This document shows, in pieces, positions 11,170-20,284 of a DNA stretch of 64,000 bases (positions are counted from its first letter, which is position 1; each line of letters starts with the position of its first letter). A program made the position numbers and the translations under genes. The notes below the pieces were generated by a model that ran no database searches, was not told the origin of the DNA, and worked only from the letters and a program-made list of their open reading frames with translations. This DNA comes from Ceratopteris richardii (lineage: Eukaryota > Streptophyta > Polypodiopsida > Polypodiales > Pteridaceae), in the NCBI GenBank assembly GCA_020310875.1, contig CM035433.1, positions 113,819,000 through 113,882,999 of the forward strand, read 5' to 3'.

Positions 11170-11187
11170 TCCCCGGCAACGGCGCCA
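11170..11187 (-). other. G1 primer-binding site, complementary to tRNA-Asp
   Basis: On the minus strand it reads TGGCGCCGTTGCCGGGGA, the exact complement of the 3' end of plant tRNA-Asp(GTC). It sits 7 bp from the LTR end at 11195. The same 18 bases mark G3 (63437-63454) and G4 (22434-22451). Confidence 0.93.
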
Positions 11188-11194
11188 AAAAGTG

Positions 11195-12088
11195 TGTTGA
11201 CCTAAGTATCAACTTAGGGACTTGCGGAGAAAGAGACTATACCTCAATCCCCTCACAAGTGCATATAGTGGGGATACACTCTTTTAAATATCAATCCAAA
11301 GAGTATACAAACCTAGCCGAGTGTATGAAGACATGCAATCATGTAATGGTCAATGCAAATGAACTACTCAAAGAATGAAAATGAGGCAAAGACTTATCCA
11401 AACAAGCTCCAACTGTTGGTCAAGGCGAAACGATACTTGGTGCAGCAGCCGTCAGTATTTTGGACTTTTCTCCCAGCTCCAAACTCCAAATATAGCGAAT
11501 AGCATATGCGTTTCGAAGCTCTCGAGAAGACGCATCCAATGGCAGTGGTTTCACTCGATTCCGACGCTCCTACTTCAAGTTATGAGCGAAATACTGAGTC
11601 GCGGAAATACTTTCCCACACTTCAGCACTTCCCACATCTCGCACACACCTTTCCTATAGTCAAGAAACACTCTCAAGGATAGACAACACTCACAAGCACT
11701 CTTTTCAAGCAATACACATGCATACAAGCTCGCGAAGAAGAAGATAAGGAGGGAAGAAGACACAAATTCGAATTTCTGTGCTCTCTATTCTCACAATGAC
11801 AAAAAGTTCTTTACAAAGAGTCACATTTGACTTATATACTAGTGCCCTAAAAATGGTCCTTTCACACAAGAGACCGGCACTTTATTCACTAAAAGACTAA
11901 ATTTCTACTATTTTACATGGGTAAGCTTCTAATCTTTTGTGGGGATGCATCTAGAGGACTCCTCTAGTGCCTTTACAACGGAAAATATATTACAAGAATG
12001 ATTGTGATACAAAAATAGGATGTCCAAATCGGAAAAATTTTGGGGCCCGTCTTTTTCTCTGCTTTGTGCGCTCTTTAGCTCTGCAACA
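11195..12088 (-). repeat. G1 5' LTR
   Basis: The boundary on the primer-site side is TGTTGACC. The other end is GCAACA, directly followed by a pyrimidine tract, the complement of a polypurine tract. Length is 894 bp. A TATA-like AGTATATAAG lies on the minus strand at 11831-11840. One unit of the leader array motif (CGAAACGATACTTGG) lies inside the LTR near 11424. No second copy is in the window. Confidence 0.8.
11831..11840 (-). promoter_or_regulatory. TATA-like box in G1 LTR
   Basis: AGTATATAAG on the minus strand, inside the LTR and pointing into G1. This is the expected place for the U3 promoter of the element. Confidence 0.45.
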
Positions 12089-12520
12089 CTCTCCCCCTCT
12101 TCGTCTCTGTCGTCCCTTGACAGACTTTGCTTCGCGCACGCGCCCAGTGGTCAGTATTGTCTGATTCTTGATCTTGCATTACGTTTTAGAGGCGCTCTGA
12201 TTTGTCCTGGTTGCACACATCGGACCTGGTTGCATTACTCCAAGCCGATTGATTTGGTTTGCCACGCACGCTATTAGTGCACATATGCGGATGTAGCTCG
12301 TAAGCCTTGATCTGAAACCTCTGCAACTCAAGAGGTTGAAGCATCCACATAGGTGATACTTGTTGGCCCTGATTCCTTCTTCCGGCTGCGTGCTTTTCCT
12401 TGGTGTGTGCGCCCCTGCGGGGCTTCCTGCAGAGATGTATCTTCAAATCTTGCCTTTTAGTGAAGCTGTTTCTTTCGTTGTTTTCTTCTTTTCTTCTTTT
12501 TACTTGGCTCTCCCGCAACA
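12089..12520 (-). mobile_element. 3'-end scrap of a G1-type element with polypurine tract
   Basis: Next to the G1 LTR, on the side away from the G1 body, lies CTCTCCCCCTCTTCG (a polypurine tract on the minus strand). A hairpin-like segment follows (12103-12125, CTGTC/GACAG arms). The same arrangement precedes the 3' LTR of G2, G3 and G4. So this LTR is also joined to the 3' end of another body of the same family. The scrap stops at 12520, where Copia coding sequence starts without an LTR edge, which points to a recombination or deletion joint. Confidence 0.65.
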
Positions 12521-13053
12521 GTGTTGGTCAGTCTTTTGCCACCACCATCTTCATTAACAGTCAGAGCGCATTGGCAGTTGTGAGGAACCCTGTGTTCCAT
12601 GCTCGCACTAAGCCCATTGAGGTGCATTATCATTATGTCAAGGAGAGGTTCTCTGCTGGGGAGATCAACTTGGCATATGTGCCCACACAGGAGAACATTG
12701 CATACCTTTTCACAAAGGCTCTGCCTAGGGAGAAGTTTGAAGCTTTTCGCAAAGCTTTGGGCTTACTTCCTTTTGTGGAGTGATCTCCACATAGCTTGGC
12801 ACTTCCTTATACATGAGTGCATTTGTTGATATATTTAGGTAGTGATTTGTGTGAACACTCTAGGATTGTCAGGGCACTTTTTTCCCTCTTTAGGAGGTTT
12901 TTTCCCCCCGGCTTGTATATACGCCTATTACCCTAATGGGCTACTTATCTTTTTACATTCTCTAGTAATACATTCAATATTGTGTGTTGTGCTCCAAACT
13001 TCTTCTTCTTCCTTGTGCTGTTCGCGTGCTTCCACAGACATCTGACTCCAACA
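12521..13053 (+). mobile_element. C2: 3' tail of a Ty1/Copia element
   Basis: Plus-strand Copia RNase H C-terminal part (about 12535-12783), with the blocks NPVFHARTKPIEVHYHYV and NIAYLFTKALP. An LTR follows at 12824-13053 (230 bp, TGTTGATA to CCAACA). The rest of the element is not present to the left, where the G1-type scrap abuts it. The LTR is a divergent relative of the C3 LTRs. This is a strongly reduced fossil. Confidence 0.85.
12824..13053 (+). repeat. C2 3' LTR
   Basis: 230 bp beginning TGTTGATATATT and ending ACTCCAACA. It matches the C3 LTRs at 14935-15165 and 16730-16961 along its length with scattered differences. It contains a TTGTATATAC TATA-like stretch near 12915. Confidence 0.85.
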
Positions 13054-13057
13054 CATA

Positions 13058-13068
13058 CATACATACAT

Positions 13069-13143
<75 letters not shown>

Positions 13144-13161
13144 GAGAGAGAGAGAGAGATT
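13058..13161. repeat. Compound microsatellite
   Basis: Successive runs of (ACAT)n, (AC)n, (AT)n and (AG)n immediately after the C2 LTR. Open frames crossing it only translate these simple repeats. Confidence 0.95.
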
Positions 13162-14426
13162 TTGTGTTTGGTTTTGTCCATTAAATTGTGGTGTGCCACC
13201 TTAGAGAATGAAAATTTGAGCTTTTTGCATCTCAAAGCACTTCGGTAACATGAAAGACACAAGGGACATAACATATAGATACATATAGAAAGAAAGACGA
13301 GTGAAAACGAACATATAGATATGCGAAGGCAAACACAACAATATGATTTTTTCTAATTAAATTTATGCTACAATTACTTACATGCTCTTCTCATTGTCTT
13401 GTTTTTGTACCACACAAAAATCACCTTTATCATCTGCATCCTCCTTAGGGGGTGGTATCAAATAAAGTTGGCATATGTAAGGATTTGGATTTTCCAAAGT
13501 TAAATATGGGCATGTTAGGCTTCACAAATGCAAAATTCTAATACTTATTAATATTCTTACTATGCTCTTTAACTTTGCCCTCTTTTTTCTCCTCCATTTA
13601 ACTTTTCCCTCCTTTTTATCCTCCTCTTGTTTTGTTATCTTTTGGATTTTGTCTTTTTGTCATTGCTCTTTAGTTTTTTTTGCTTTTGTGCTTCTTGATC
13701 TTTATTATATTGTTGTTTTTGCTGATCTTGTTGTTGTTGTTTTTACTTTATTGTTGTTTTTGCTTATCTTGTTCTTCCTCATCTTGCTTCTCTTCCTGTC
13801 TTTGTATAGCTTGATGCTAATGCTATTCCACACGCTACTCTCATTGATGCCAATTTCGCTTTCTATGTTAATGCTAATCTTCCTCTCATCATTGACCTTA
13901 TTGATGTTTCTCTTCTGGATGCTATGGATGTTAGTTTTCATGTTGTTGCTCTCACTCTTGATGCTATTCTTCCTCTTCATGTTGCTTTTGCTTTTGTTCT
14001 TGATGATGTTGTTCTTGTTGTTGTTGTTGTTGTTGTTGCTACTATTCTTGATGTTTTTGTTGTTGATTTTCTTGCTATTGTTGTTGCTATTCTTTATTTT
14101 GGTGATGTTATTCTTCTCATAAATCTTGTTCTCCTTGATATCCTTCTTTATGGTCTCTTGCTATTACTATTGTTATTGCTCGTGGTCAAATTCCTAATAT
14201 TGCTATTGATAATTGACATGAATTTCCCTAGTCTCTTCAAAGTTTATGTTCTCTTCAAACTTTATGGGGATTTTTTGTGAACTAGATCCACAAGATTTTA
14301 CATTATCCTCAATATATATTTTTGACCATTGAAGTGCTGAATGAAGGATCTTGAATCAAAATAGCATGACATATTCCATACTGTAACTATCCTCATCCAT
14401 CTAAAATGTGCATTTAACTCAATATC
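13162..14426. other. Gene-free stretch; T/GTT-rich low-complexity DNA
   Basis: 13162-13560 shows no coding, LTR or RNA signal. 13562-14215 is pyrimidine- and GTT-rich (a perfect GTT run near 14016-14037). It gives Leu/Phe-rich or Lys/Asn-rich translations by composition alone. 14216-14426 shows nothing recognisable. Confidence 0.6.
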
Positions 14427-14930
14427 TCAATCTGTGTGTGTGTGCTCCACTTTGAGTGTGAGAGTGTGTGAGTGAGCTCTCTTCCTTATCTTCTTCCTTG
14501 TGACATCCTTGGGTACATCTTTGAGCATTGGAACCAATAGTAGACTTTGCCAAAACCGCTCAACGTAGGTAGTGACAGTGTCACCCTCCTTCCATGTAAA
14601 GTGATCCATGCACATCGAACATGTAAATGGAACTGAGGGGGAACGAAAGACTCCTTAATGTTTTCTTGAAAGGCCTTCCATGTCATCGGACAATCTGCAC
14701 TATAACATAAGACATTCCACCAAAGTTGAGGCTTCCCTACTAAATAGTTAGTAGCAAACTTTGCTTTATCACATTCACATTAGGATTCATTGGAATAAAA
14801 ATAATCAAATTATGATAATCATGATGGAACAAGTGGACCATCCTTTTGGCCATCAAATTGTAAACATTGTTAATCTTTTACACCAATCTTGGAATGGGTG
14901 CCATCAGCTTGAGCAAAGACAATAACCTTT
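14427..14930 (-). pseudogene. Weak Gag-like fossil
   Basis: On the minus strand two adjacent frames resemble a retrotransposon Gag block: MTWKAFQENIKESFVPPQFH, then DHFTWKEGDTVTTYVERFWQ. This is the familiar Trp/Phe-spaced pattern of plant Gag, where a large aromatic run is followed by a short acidic-Gly turn and a TYVERF helix. It is short and decayed. Family and boundaries are uncertain, and no LTR belongs to it here. Confidence 0.4.
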
Positions 14931-14934
14931 ATCA

Positions 14935-15165
14935 TGTTGATATATTTTGGTAGTGATGTGTGTGAACACACTTAGGACCACCGAGGCACTTTTCCCCTCT
15001 TTAGGAGGTTTTTTTCCCTCGTCTTGTATATATGCCTATAACCCTAATGGGTCACTTAACTTTGTACATTCACTTGATAATACATTCAATATTGTATGTT
15101 GTGCTCCAAGCTTCTTCTTCTTCCTTGTGTTGTTTGTGTGCTTCTACAGACCTCAAACTCCAACA
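14935..15165 (+). repeat. C3 5' LTR
   Basis: TGTTGATATATTTT to ACTCCAACA, followed by the primer-binding-like site. It pairs with 16730-16961. Confidence 0.85.
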
Positions 15166-15229
15166 ATTGGTATTAGAGAAGGTGGCTGCTTCATCTAGGG
15201 TGGTTTTGAAAATAGTCCAACTGAGAGTA

Positions 15230-15515
15230 CCTTATATGTTAAGCATGCAAATGATGTGCTTCTGATCATTGTTGTCTATGTTGATGACATGCTGCTCATT
15301 GGTCCTAATGAGAAGCATATTGTTGATTTTAAGGATGATTTGCATGCCTCATTTGAGATGTCAGATTTTGGTCATTTGCATCATTATTTAGGCATTCAAT
15401 TCATGCAGTTGATGGTGGAATAGATCTATGTCGAACAAAATATATTGACACATTATTGCAACATTTTGGCTTTCAAGACTTCAAAGCTATTACTGCTCCT
15501 AAGGAAATAGGTTTA
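15230..15515 (+). pseudogene. Copia RT fragment in C3
   Basis: The translation contains IIVVYVDDMLLIGPNEKHI and FEMSDFGHLHHYLGIQF, the catalytic and downstream blocks of Copia reverse transcriptase. It is a fragment only. Confidence 0.85.
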
Positions 15516-15549
15516 TAGTTGAGTCTTTGTAGAACAAATATTGATGACA

Positions 15550-15653
15550 GGCATCACTGGCCAAGGCATCAGTGGCCAAGGCTTCAGTGGCCAAGGCTTC
15601 AGTGGCCAAGGCTTCAGTGGCCAAGGCTTCAGTGGCCAAGGCATAGTGGCCAA
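15550..15653. repeat. 15-bp minisatellite
   Basis: Seven tandem units of GGCTTCAGTGGCCAA and close variants: four identical, two differing by one or two bases, one of 14 bp. A partial unit follows. GGCCAAGGC also appears as scattered remnants just downstream. Confidence 0.95.
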
Positions 15654-16255
15654 GGCACCACACGCCCAAAATCTAGAGTTGGGCACCAGGATGGAAGATT
15701 TGGGCGAGATTTGGGCGACTGTATGCCCAAGGTAGACCTCACAAGGCTGGGTCCGGACCCAGCCACTCATCATTACACGACAAGGTCCGATACTGAGGCA
15801 GGGGCGGCGGCTGGAGTGACGGCTGACTCTTGTCACCGCCTAATGCATTAACTTCCCACTACCCCGATGGAACAAACTCTCCTGTTGTAACCAGCTCCTC
15901 ACCTCTCTCCTATAAAAGGAGAACCCGCAAGTGGAAAAGGGCGTGATATGCAGGATACGAATAGGCCATATGTTATAGCTGAGAGTGAGAGGGTGGACTT
16001 AGAGCTCCTGGTAGTGGAGTCCCGTCATGCTTCCTTGAAGCCATTGTGTAAGAATACCCTGAGATTGCGTTCTCATGCCCTTGCTTGGTATGATCAGCTG
16101 TAGTAGGATTAATAGTGGTACGAGATAACCATTTGTCTTCTCATTGTGTTGTCTTTGACCTTCTAATTAGTATGGTGTTGTGCTCCATGCTTGCCGTTGC
16201 TTGATCCTTACCTCTAAGTGTGGTTCCTAGTGTTGATTTGAAGGTTTCGTGATAA
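15654..16255 (+). other. TATA-bearing insert within C3, possible remnant LTR of another family
   Basis: This stretch does not read as Copia coding sequence. It contains CTCCTATAAAAGGAG (about 15910-15924), followed by a purine-rich transcribed-looking stretch and, near 16112, TGGTACGAGAT, weakly like an initiator-Met primer site. That order suits an LTR end of an unrelated element. I could not find its edges or a target duplication, so the call is tentative. Confidence 0.35.
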
Positions 16256-16399
16256 GTGTCTATTTTGGTAATGTGTTCATGTGCTTACATATTCTCCAGG
16301 AGTAGTGCATTTTGCATTCCCTGCACCCACACACTTCATTTCACCACCTACAGTCTTATGATGCTTGAGATGCATTTGATGTTGGATGATTTGGGTGTT

Positions 16400-16656
16400 G
16401 GGAAGTCTTTTTCCATCACCATCTTCACTTATAGTCAGAGTGCATTGGTAGTTGCGAGGAACCCTGTGTTCCATGCTCGCACAAAGCACATTGAGGTGCA
16501 TTATCATTATGATAGGGAGAGGTTCTCTGCTTGAGAGATCACTTTGGCATATGTTCCCACAAAGGATAACATTGCAAATCTTTTCACAAAGGTCTGCCTC
16601 GAGAGAATTTTGATGCTTTCCACAAAGCTTTGGGCTTTCTTCGTTTTGTGGATTGA
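16400..16656 (+). pseudogene. Copia RNase H fragment in C3
   Basis: The translation has YSQSALVVARNPVFHARTKH and IEVHYHYDRERF, matching the C2 tail and the C-terminal block of C1. It is followed by the 3' LTR at 16730. Confidence 0.85.
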
Positions 16657-16729
16657 TCTCTTTTCACATAGCTTGGAACTTCCTTATACATGAGTGTGAA
16701 CTCCTTGTTCACCGCATCACTCCTGGGTT

Positions 16730-16961
16730 TGTTGATATATTTTGATAGTGATGTGTGTGAATACACTTAGGACTCCCGGGGCACTTTTTTCCCTCTTTAT
16801 GAGGGTTTTTTCCCTTGGCTTGTATATATGACTATAACCCTAACGTGTCACATATCTTTATACATTCACTTCGTATTACATTCAGTATTGTGTGTTGTGC
16901 TCCAAGCTTCTTCTTCGTCCTTGTGATGTTCATGTGCTTTCATAGACCTCAAACTCCAATA
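16730..16961 (+). repeat. C3 3' LTR
   Basis: Pairs with 14935-15165 with several differences and ends near CTCCAATA. A 16-bp stretch separates it from the G2 LTR. Confidence 0.8.
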
Positions 16962-16977
16962 CATCACCCTTGCAATC

Positions 16978-17581
16978 TGTAGCTCAAGCGTAAGCACCAC
17001 CTCCTTTACTTGTCAATCTGCGGAGATGTGAGGACTGATATGAAGATCGTGAGCAATTGTGGTCAGCAAATGTGAGTGACAAGCACATACATGCACGTAC
17101 ACACACACACGCACACAAGGCAAGATCAAAGAGAGGAACAATGGAAGGACTTTGATTACAAAAGAAATCTATTACAAAGCTGAAATGTACAACAAGCTAA
17201 CCTCAAAAATGAGCTCTCTAGCTCTTTTTATAGTTTTTTTACTAGTTTTGGCCCTGTCCAGACCTAGTGTAAGGCATAGTTAAAAATTAGCTTCCAGGGC
17301 TTATTTGAGGGCTCAAACGAAGTCTAAAATTTATGAAAATTGGTAGGATTATACTTTTAATGCTCCTCAAGCTCGAGGACTCCTTGTCTTGCACAAAATA
17401 GAGCTATAAAAAGGGGAAATGATATTTACAATGGTTTTTAGTGATGAAAACCACTATTTTATAGGGATTTCTTCTTAAAATTTGACATGCACTTCTTGGA
17501 GCTCCCTATGTGCTCCTTCTTCTTGGGTGTCCACTTCTCTGATGTGCCTTTTATGCTTGTCCTTGACCTTGAGCTTCAACA
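16978..17581 (-). repeat. G2 3' LTR
   Basis: 604 bp, TGTAGCTCAAGCG to TTCAACA. The first 27 bp parallel the reverse complement of the G4 LTR end. The TATA core (CTATAAAAAG on the minus strand, about 17223-17233), with the adjoining AGCTAGAGAGCTC, matches the G3 and G4 LTRs almost exactly, while the rest has diverged. Confidence 0.85.
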
Positions 17582-17619
17582 CTCCCCCCCCCCTCTCGAG
17601 TCTGTCGTCCCTGACAGAC
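17582..17619 (-). promoter_or_regulatory. G2 polypurine tract with adjoining inverted repeat
   Basis: On the minus strand a G-rich polypurine run abuts the LTR. Just upstream is GTCTGTC-AGGGAC-GACAGAC, a perfect 7-bp inverted repeat with a 6-nt loop. The polypurine tract primes plus-strand DNA synthesis; the role of the inverted repeat is unknown. The same bases also encode the GSVRDDR peptide in one frame. Confidence 0.8.
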
Positions 17620-18841
17620 CCTTGTTGTAAGGTTTGTTCCATGTAGTGCTTTGAGAGGTAGTGTCCATTCTATATGGACAAGAGCTGTCTATCTTCCATA
17701 TGTGGCAAGGTTGGTTGTCCGGTTCTTCATTTGTCACTGCAAACCTTTGCAAGTTGTAGTCCCTTGGTATGTGCTTCTTCCTTGTTTTCTAGCATGACTG
17801 TGTCGTGAGTCTCCATTGATGTCCTCTAGATCTTCCAAAGGTGATGTTCATAGTAGTCATACCAAGTACTCATAACCCATAATGAATGATGGGTAAGTGT
17901 GTTTGTGCATGGGTTGAGGAAAATATGTGCCTTGTGCACGACATTGTAATATAGCCCTATGCATGCTTACTTGGAAAATGCATTGGAAGAAGTATGGTGC
18001 AAGAAGTTGGGTCTTGAGTGAATTGCTCAAGGGTATGCTGATGAAGAGGTTTCCTAATCTATCAGTGTTGTTGTGACACCCAAGTAGACGATTCTTACCA
18101 TGAAAGGTCGATCGATATTCCGCTCGTCGTGTTGTACTCCCATCATAGTGATTGACCAATGGCACATCTTTCATGGTTGATGAATGTCCTTGTTGATGAT
18201 TCATTGATGAGATGCTTCGAGTGCCTAGTCCTATCCCCTCTCTTCAAAGAAACATTTTCCAAATACTAAGAATTGAATTTCTTTATATTCCTTGACAAAC
18301 AGCATTGGGTAACTATACCAAGCTGAGTTTCACATATTCTCTTACCATAAGCAGGAGTCTTCTCACCTAGTATACATACAAGGATTTGCAATAATTATCG
18401 TCTGCTAGCCAAGCCACACTTCTATCAAATTTGATAAATGCATATTAATCAACAGCTCCACCTTCAACTAAGCATGACTCATTCATGTTCTAGGATCCAC
18501 ACCTTGGAACAAGCTCTCTCTCTCTCTCGCCTTCTCTTCTTTTTTTTTTTTTGGTACTAGAGGTACATAATGAAAATGCCATGGTGACATGTACAATAGA
18601 TGAATGTAATTCATCTTTTCTTAGTCCATGTGCATGAGGGGAGACTAAGGGTGCATGGGTGGAAAACAAAAAAGTGCCTATGCATGGTCTTATGATGAGA
18701 CCCTATCTCGTGCATACTCTAAAAAATGCATACAAAAAATAATGGTGCAAAAATGGATAAATCTTGAGCAAAGTGCTCAAGGGTGAGACGATGATGAGGC
18801 TTCCTCCAAATATCCAACTCGAAGAACCTTTTCGGTTCCCA
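17620..18841. other. G2 3' tail without a recognised gene
   Basis: No domain is recognised. A loosely repeated block occurs three times (near 17930-18030, 18660-18800 and 18960-19020): a variant of ATGGCCCTATGCATGCATACT followed, in the first two, by a TTGAGCAAA..GCTCAAGGGT segment. A related single block is in G1 near 370-415. A CT/T-rich run lies at 18510-18554. Confidence 0.5.
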
Positions 18842-19573
18842 TCAACCATTTGAAATGGATGATACCTTTATCCACCAATCTGCTAAACGAAAAATAAAAA
18901 GCAAAATTTTACGATGTATGAACATGTGCCCTCTGGGTGCCTGGGTTAAACTTAGTGCGCCTAGTGCTTTGCCTTTGGATGAGGCCCTATTTGCATGCAT
19001 ACTTGATGTGCATTTTGAGCATATGTTGTGCATTGGGCAAGGTTGTGTTTGACACCCATGGATGCCACAGGAAGATGTTTTAGGCTGCCAATATGTCTTT
19101 GTTGTGCTGGTTGTTGCCTTGAAGTTCCTCCCTTGGATTTTTTTGAGTTTAGGCTTGATTGCTTTGGGTCCTTTGATTGGAAGTGGACTTTCTTGAAGAT
19201 AAGGCATGGTAGGCCTAGACCATAGATTTTGAAGTCTAGTGTGAGGGGGCTGATTTTGTACAAGGGCTTTCTTTGGTACCCATATCATAGTGCGATTTGG
19301 TTGGGCTCTAAGTAATTGCTTGGCCACCCAAATTTGCTTAACAATACTAGGAAAATGTGATTTTTGTTTCTTGGTGTAAGGGTCTTTTGGGCCTTCTATG
19401 TGAGTTTTTGGAGAAAACTCATCTTTACTTGGGGAATGCAACAAATGTTGAGCTTCTATATGCAACAAAGGTTGATCTTCTATACATACATCATGCTTAT
19501 GCAATGGATCCTTGGGTTGTGTGGTTTGAGATTGATCTAGAGATTCATCAATACCTTTATCCTTATTACACAT
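18842..19573 (-). CDS. G2 tail protein region with IWVPK motifs
   Basis: An open frame of about 243 residues, basic, with KQIWVAKQL and TMIWVPKKA exactly 16 residues apart, then TYWQPKTS. G1, G3 and G4 carry the same paired motif at the same spacing after their second protease. No catalytic fold is visible. It should be the C-terminal end of a Gypsy polyprotein; function unknown. Confidence 0.6.
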   Translation of the reverse strand: MCNKDKGIDESLDQSQTTQPKDPLHKHDVCIEDQPLLHIEAQHLLHSPSKDEFSPKTHIEGPKDPYTKKQKSHFPSIVKQIWVAKQLLRAQPNRTMIWVPKKALVQNQPPHTRLQNLWSRPTMPYLQESPLPIKGPKAIKPKLKKIQGRNFKATTSTTKTYWQPKTSSCGIHGCQTQPCPMHNICSKCTSSMHANRASSKGKALGALSLTQAPRGHMFIHRKILLFIFRLADWWIKVSSISNG

Positions 19574-20055
19574 AGAATCTCTAGATGTGCAGATGAATGA
19601 TGGATTGTCAAGTCTTCATCTACACAATCCATGACAAAGAATGTTTCCGAAAATTGCATATCATCCACCATAATAGGCAACACAACTTGACCCATGCAAT
19701 CATAATGTTCCCCATCCATGAGGATAGAAGAATGAATTGTTGGTTGAATGTTCTCAAAAATAATGGTCACTAGGTCAATATGAATTAAATTCCACTCACA
19801 ATTAGGGTTGATAAAAACACTCATCCTTCTATGGTCATGTCCTATTCTTATGTGCACAAAAGTATAGTTATATTCTCTTGTTGCAAATAAGGATCCTACT
19901 CCCTTAGATATTTCACCCCTTCCCTTGACTCCTTGCATTTTTGCTCTAGATGTTTCACCCTTATGTGAGATTATTTCATGCATTTCATGTTTATATCCCT
20001 CATTTTTTTCAAACTTAGCCCCCGTTCTTCTCTCTTTTGCTTTTTTCTTTCCCAT
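19537..20055 (-). pseudogene. G2 second-protease-like region
   Basis: About 172 residues. The block order HIRIGHDHRRMSVFI, CMGQVVLPIMVDDM and ETFFVMDC parallels the second aspartic protease of G1 and G4 (ALIDTGAA, CIGEITLPLHMG, LLVCQDQDL), so it is a diverged fossil of that domain. The N-terminus is Lys-rich. It directly follows the G2 leader in element sense. Confidence 0.55.
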
Positions 20056-20284
20056 GAAATAATTTTTTCTCTCCCTTGGCTTCCCAATCCCACCTGAAGG
20101 TCAACTCCAAATTACTCTATCTAAAAATCAATGTATTATTCTTAGAAAAAATAGTTGAGCCAATGTAGCATTCGAAACGAGCTTTCCAACAAGCTAAACA
20201 GCACAAAAAATGGACTTTTGGTGAAAAAGTTATGTCAAATCAGGCTCCTGGGGGTCAAAACAAGCAAACAGGACCCTTTGGAAA

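Larger units (their letters stand above)
1..12088 (-). mobile_element. G1: Ty3/Gypsy LTR retrotransposon, 3' end beyond the window
   Basis: Minus-strand Gypsy element. In element sense it has a 5' LTR (11195-12088), a tRNA-Asp primer-binding site (11170-11187), a long leader with a CGAT-rich array (about 9775-10530), Gag (from 9646 downward), a first aspartic protease (4714-6405) and a pol region with RT, RNase H, integrase and a second protease (340-4692). The 3' part and 3' LTR lie left of position 1, so no LTR pair is available for dating. The coding parts seen are nearly all open; I judge only two or three breaks. The domain order PR-RT-RH-IN is that of Ty3/Gypsy. No chromodomain is visible after the integrase; a second protease and an IWVPK-bearing tail stand there instead. 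Confidence 0.93.
14935..16961 (+). mobile_element. C3: reduced Ty1/Copia element with both LTRs
   Basis: LTRs at 14935-15165 and 16730-16961 (about 231 bp). The flanking pentamers TATCA (left) and CATCA (right) look like a target duplication with one change. A primer-binding-like TGGTATTAGAGA follows the 5' LTR (15168-15179) and resembles the initiator-Met site. Inside remain a piece of RT with YVDDML (15277-15294) and a piece of RNase H (about 16400-16656). Most of the coding part is absent, and a minisatellite and TATA-bearing segment lie between. This is an old, strongly reduced fossil. Confidence 0.85.

Noticed and set aside
12982-13248. Small protein with TYIH/YIYI repeats
   Set aside because: Translation of the compound microsatellite.
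13562-14122. A Leu/Phe-rich open frame looking like a multi-pass membrane protein
   Set aside because: It is a translation of T/GTT-rich low-complexity DNA; the opposite strand is open too, and there is no domain or start context.
17857-18204. 115-codon frame in the G2 tail as a gene
   Set aside because: No domain; it overlaps the repeated tail block and no counterpart is found in G1, G3 or G4.
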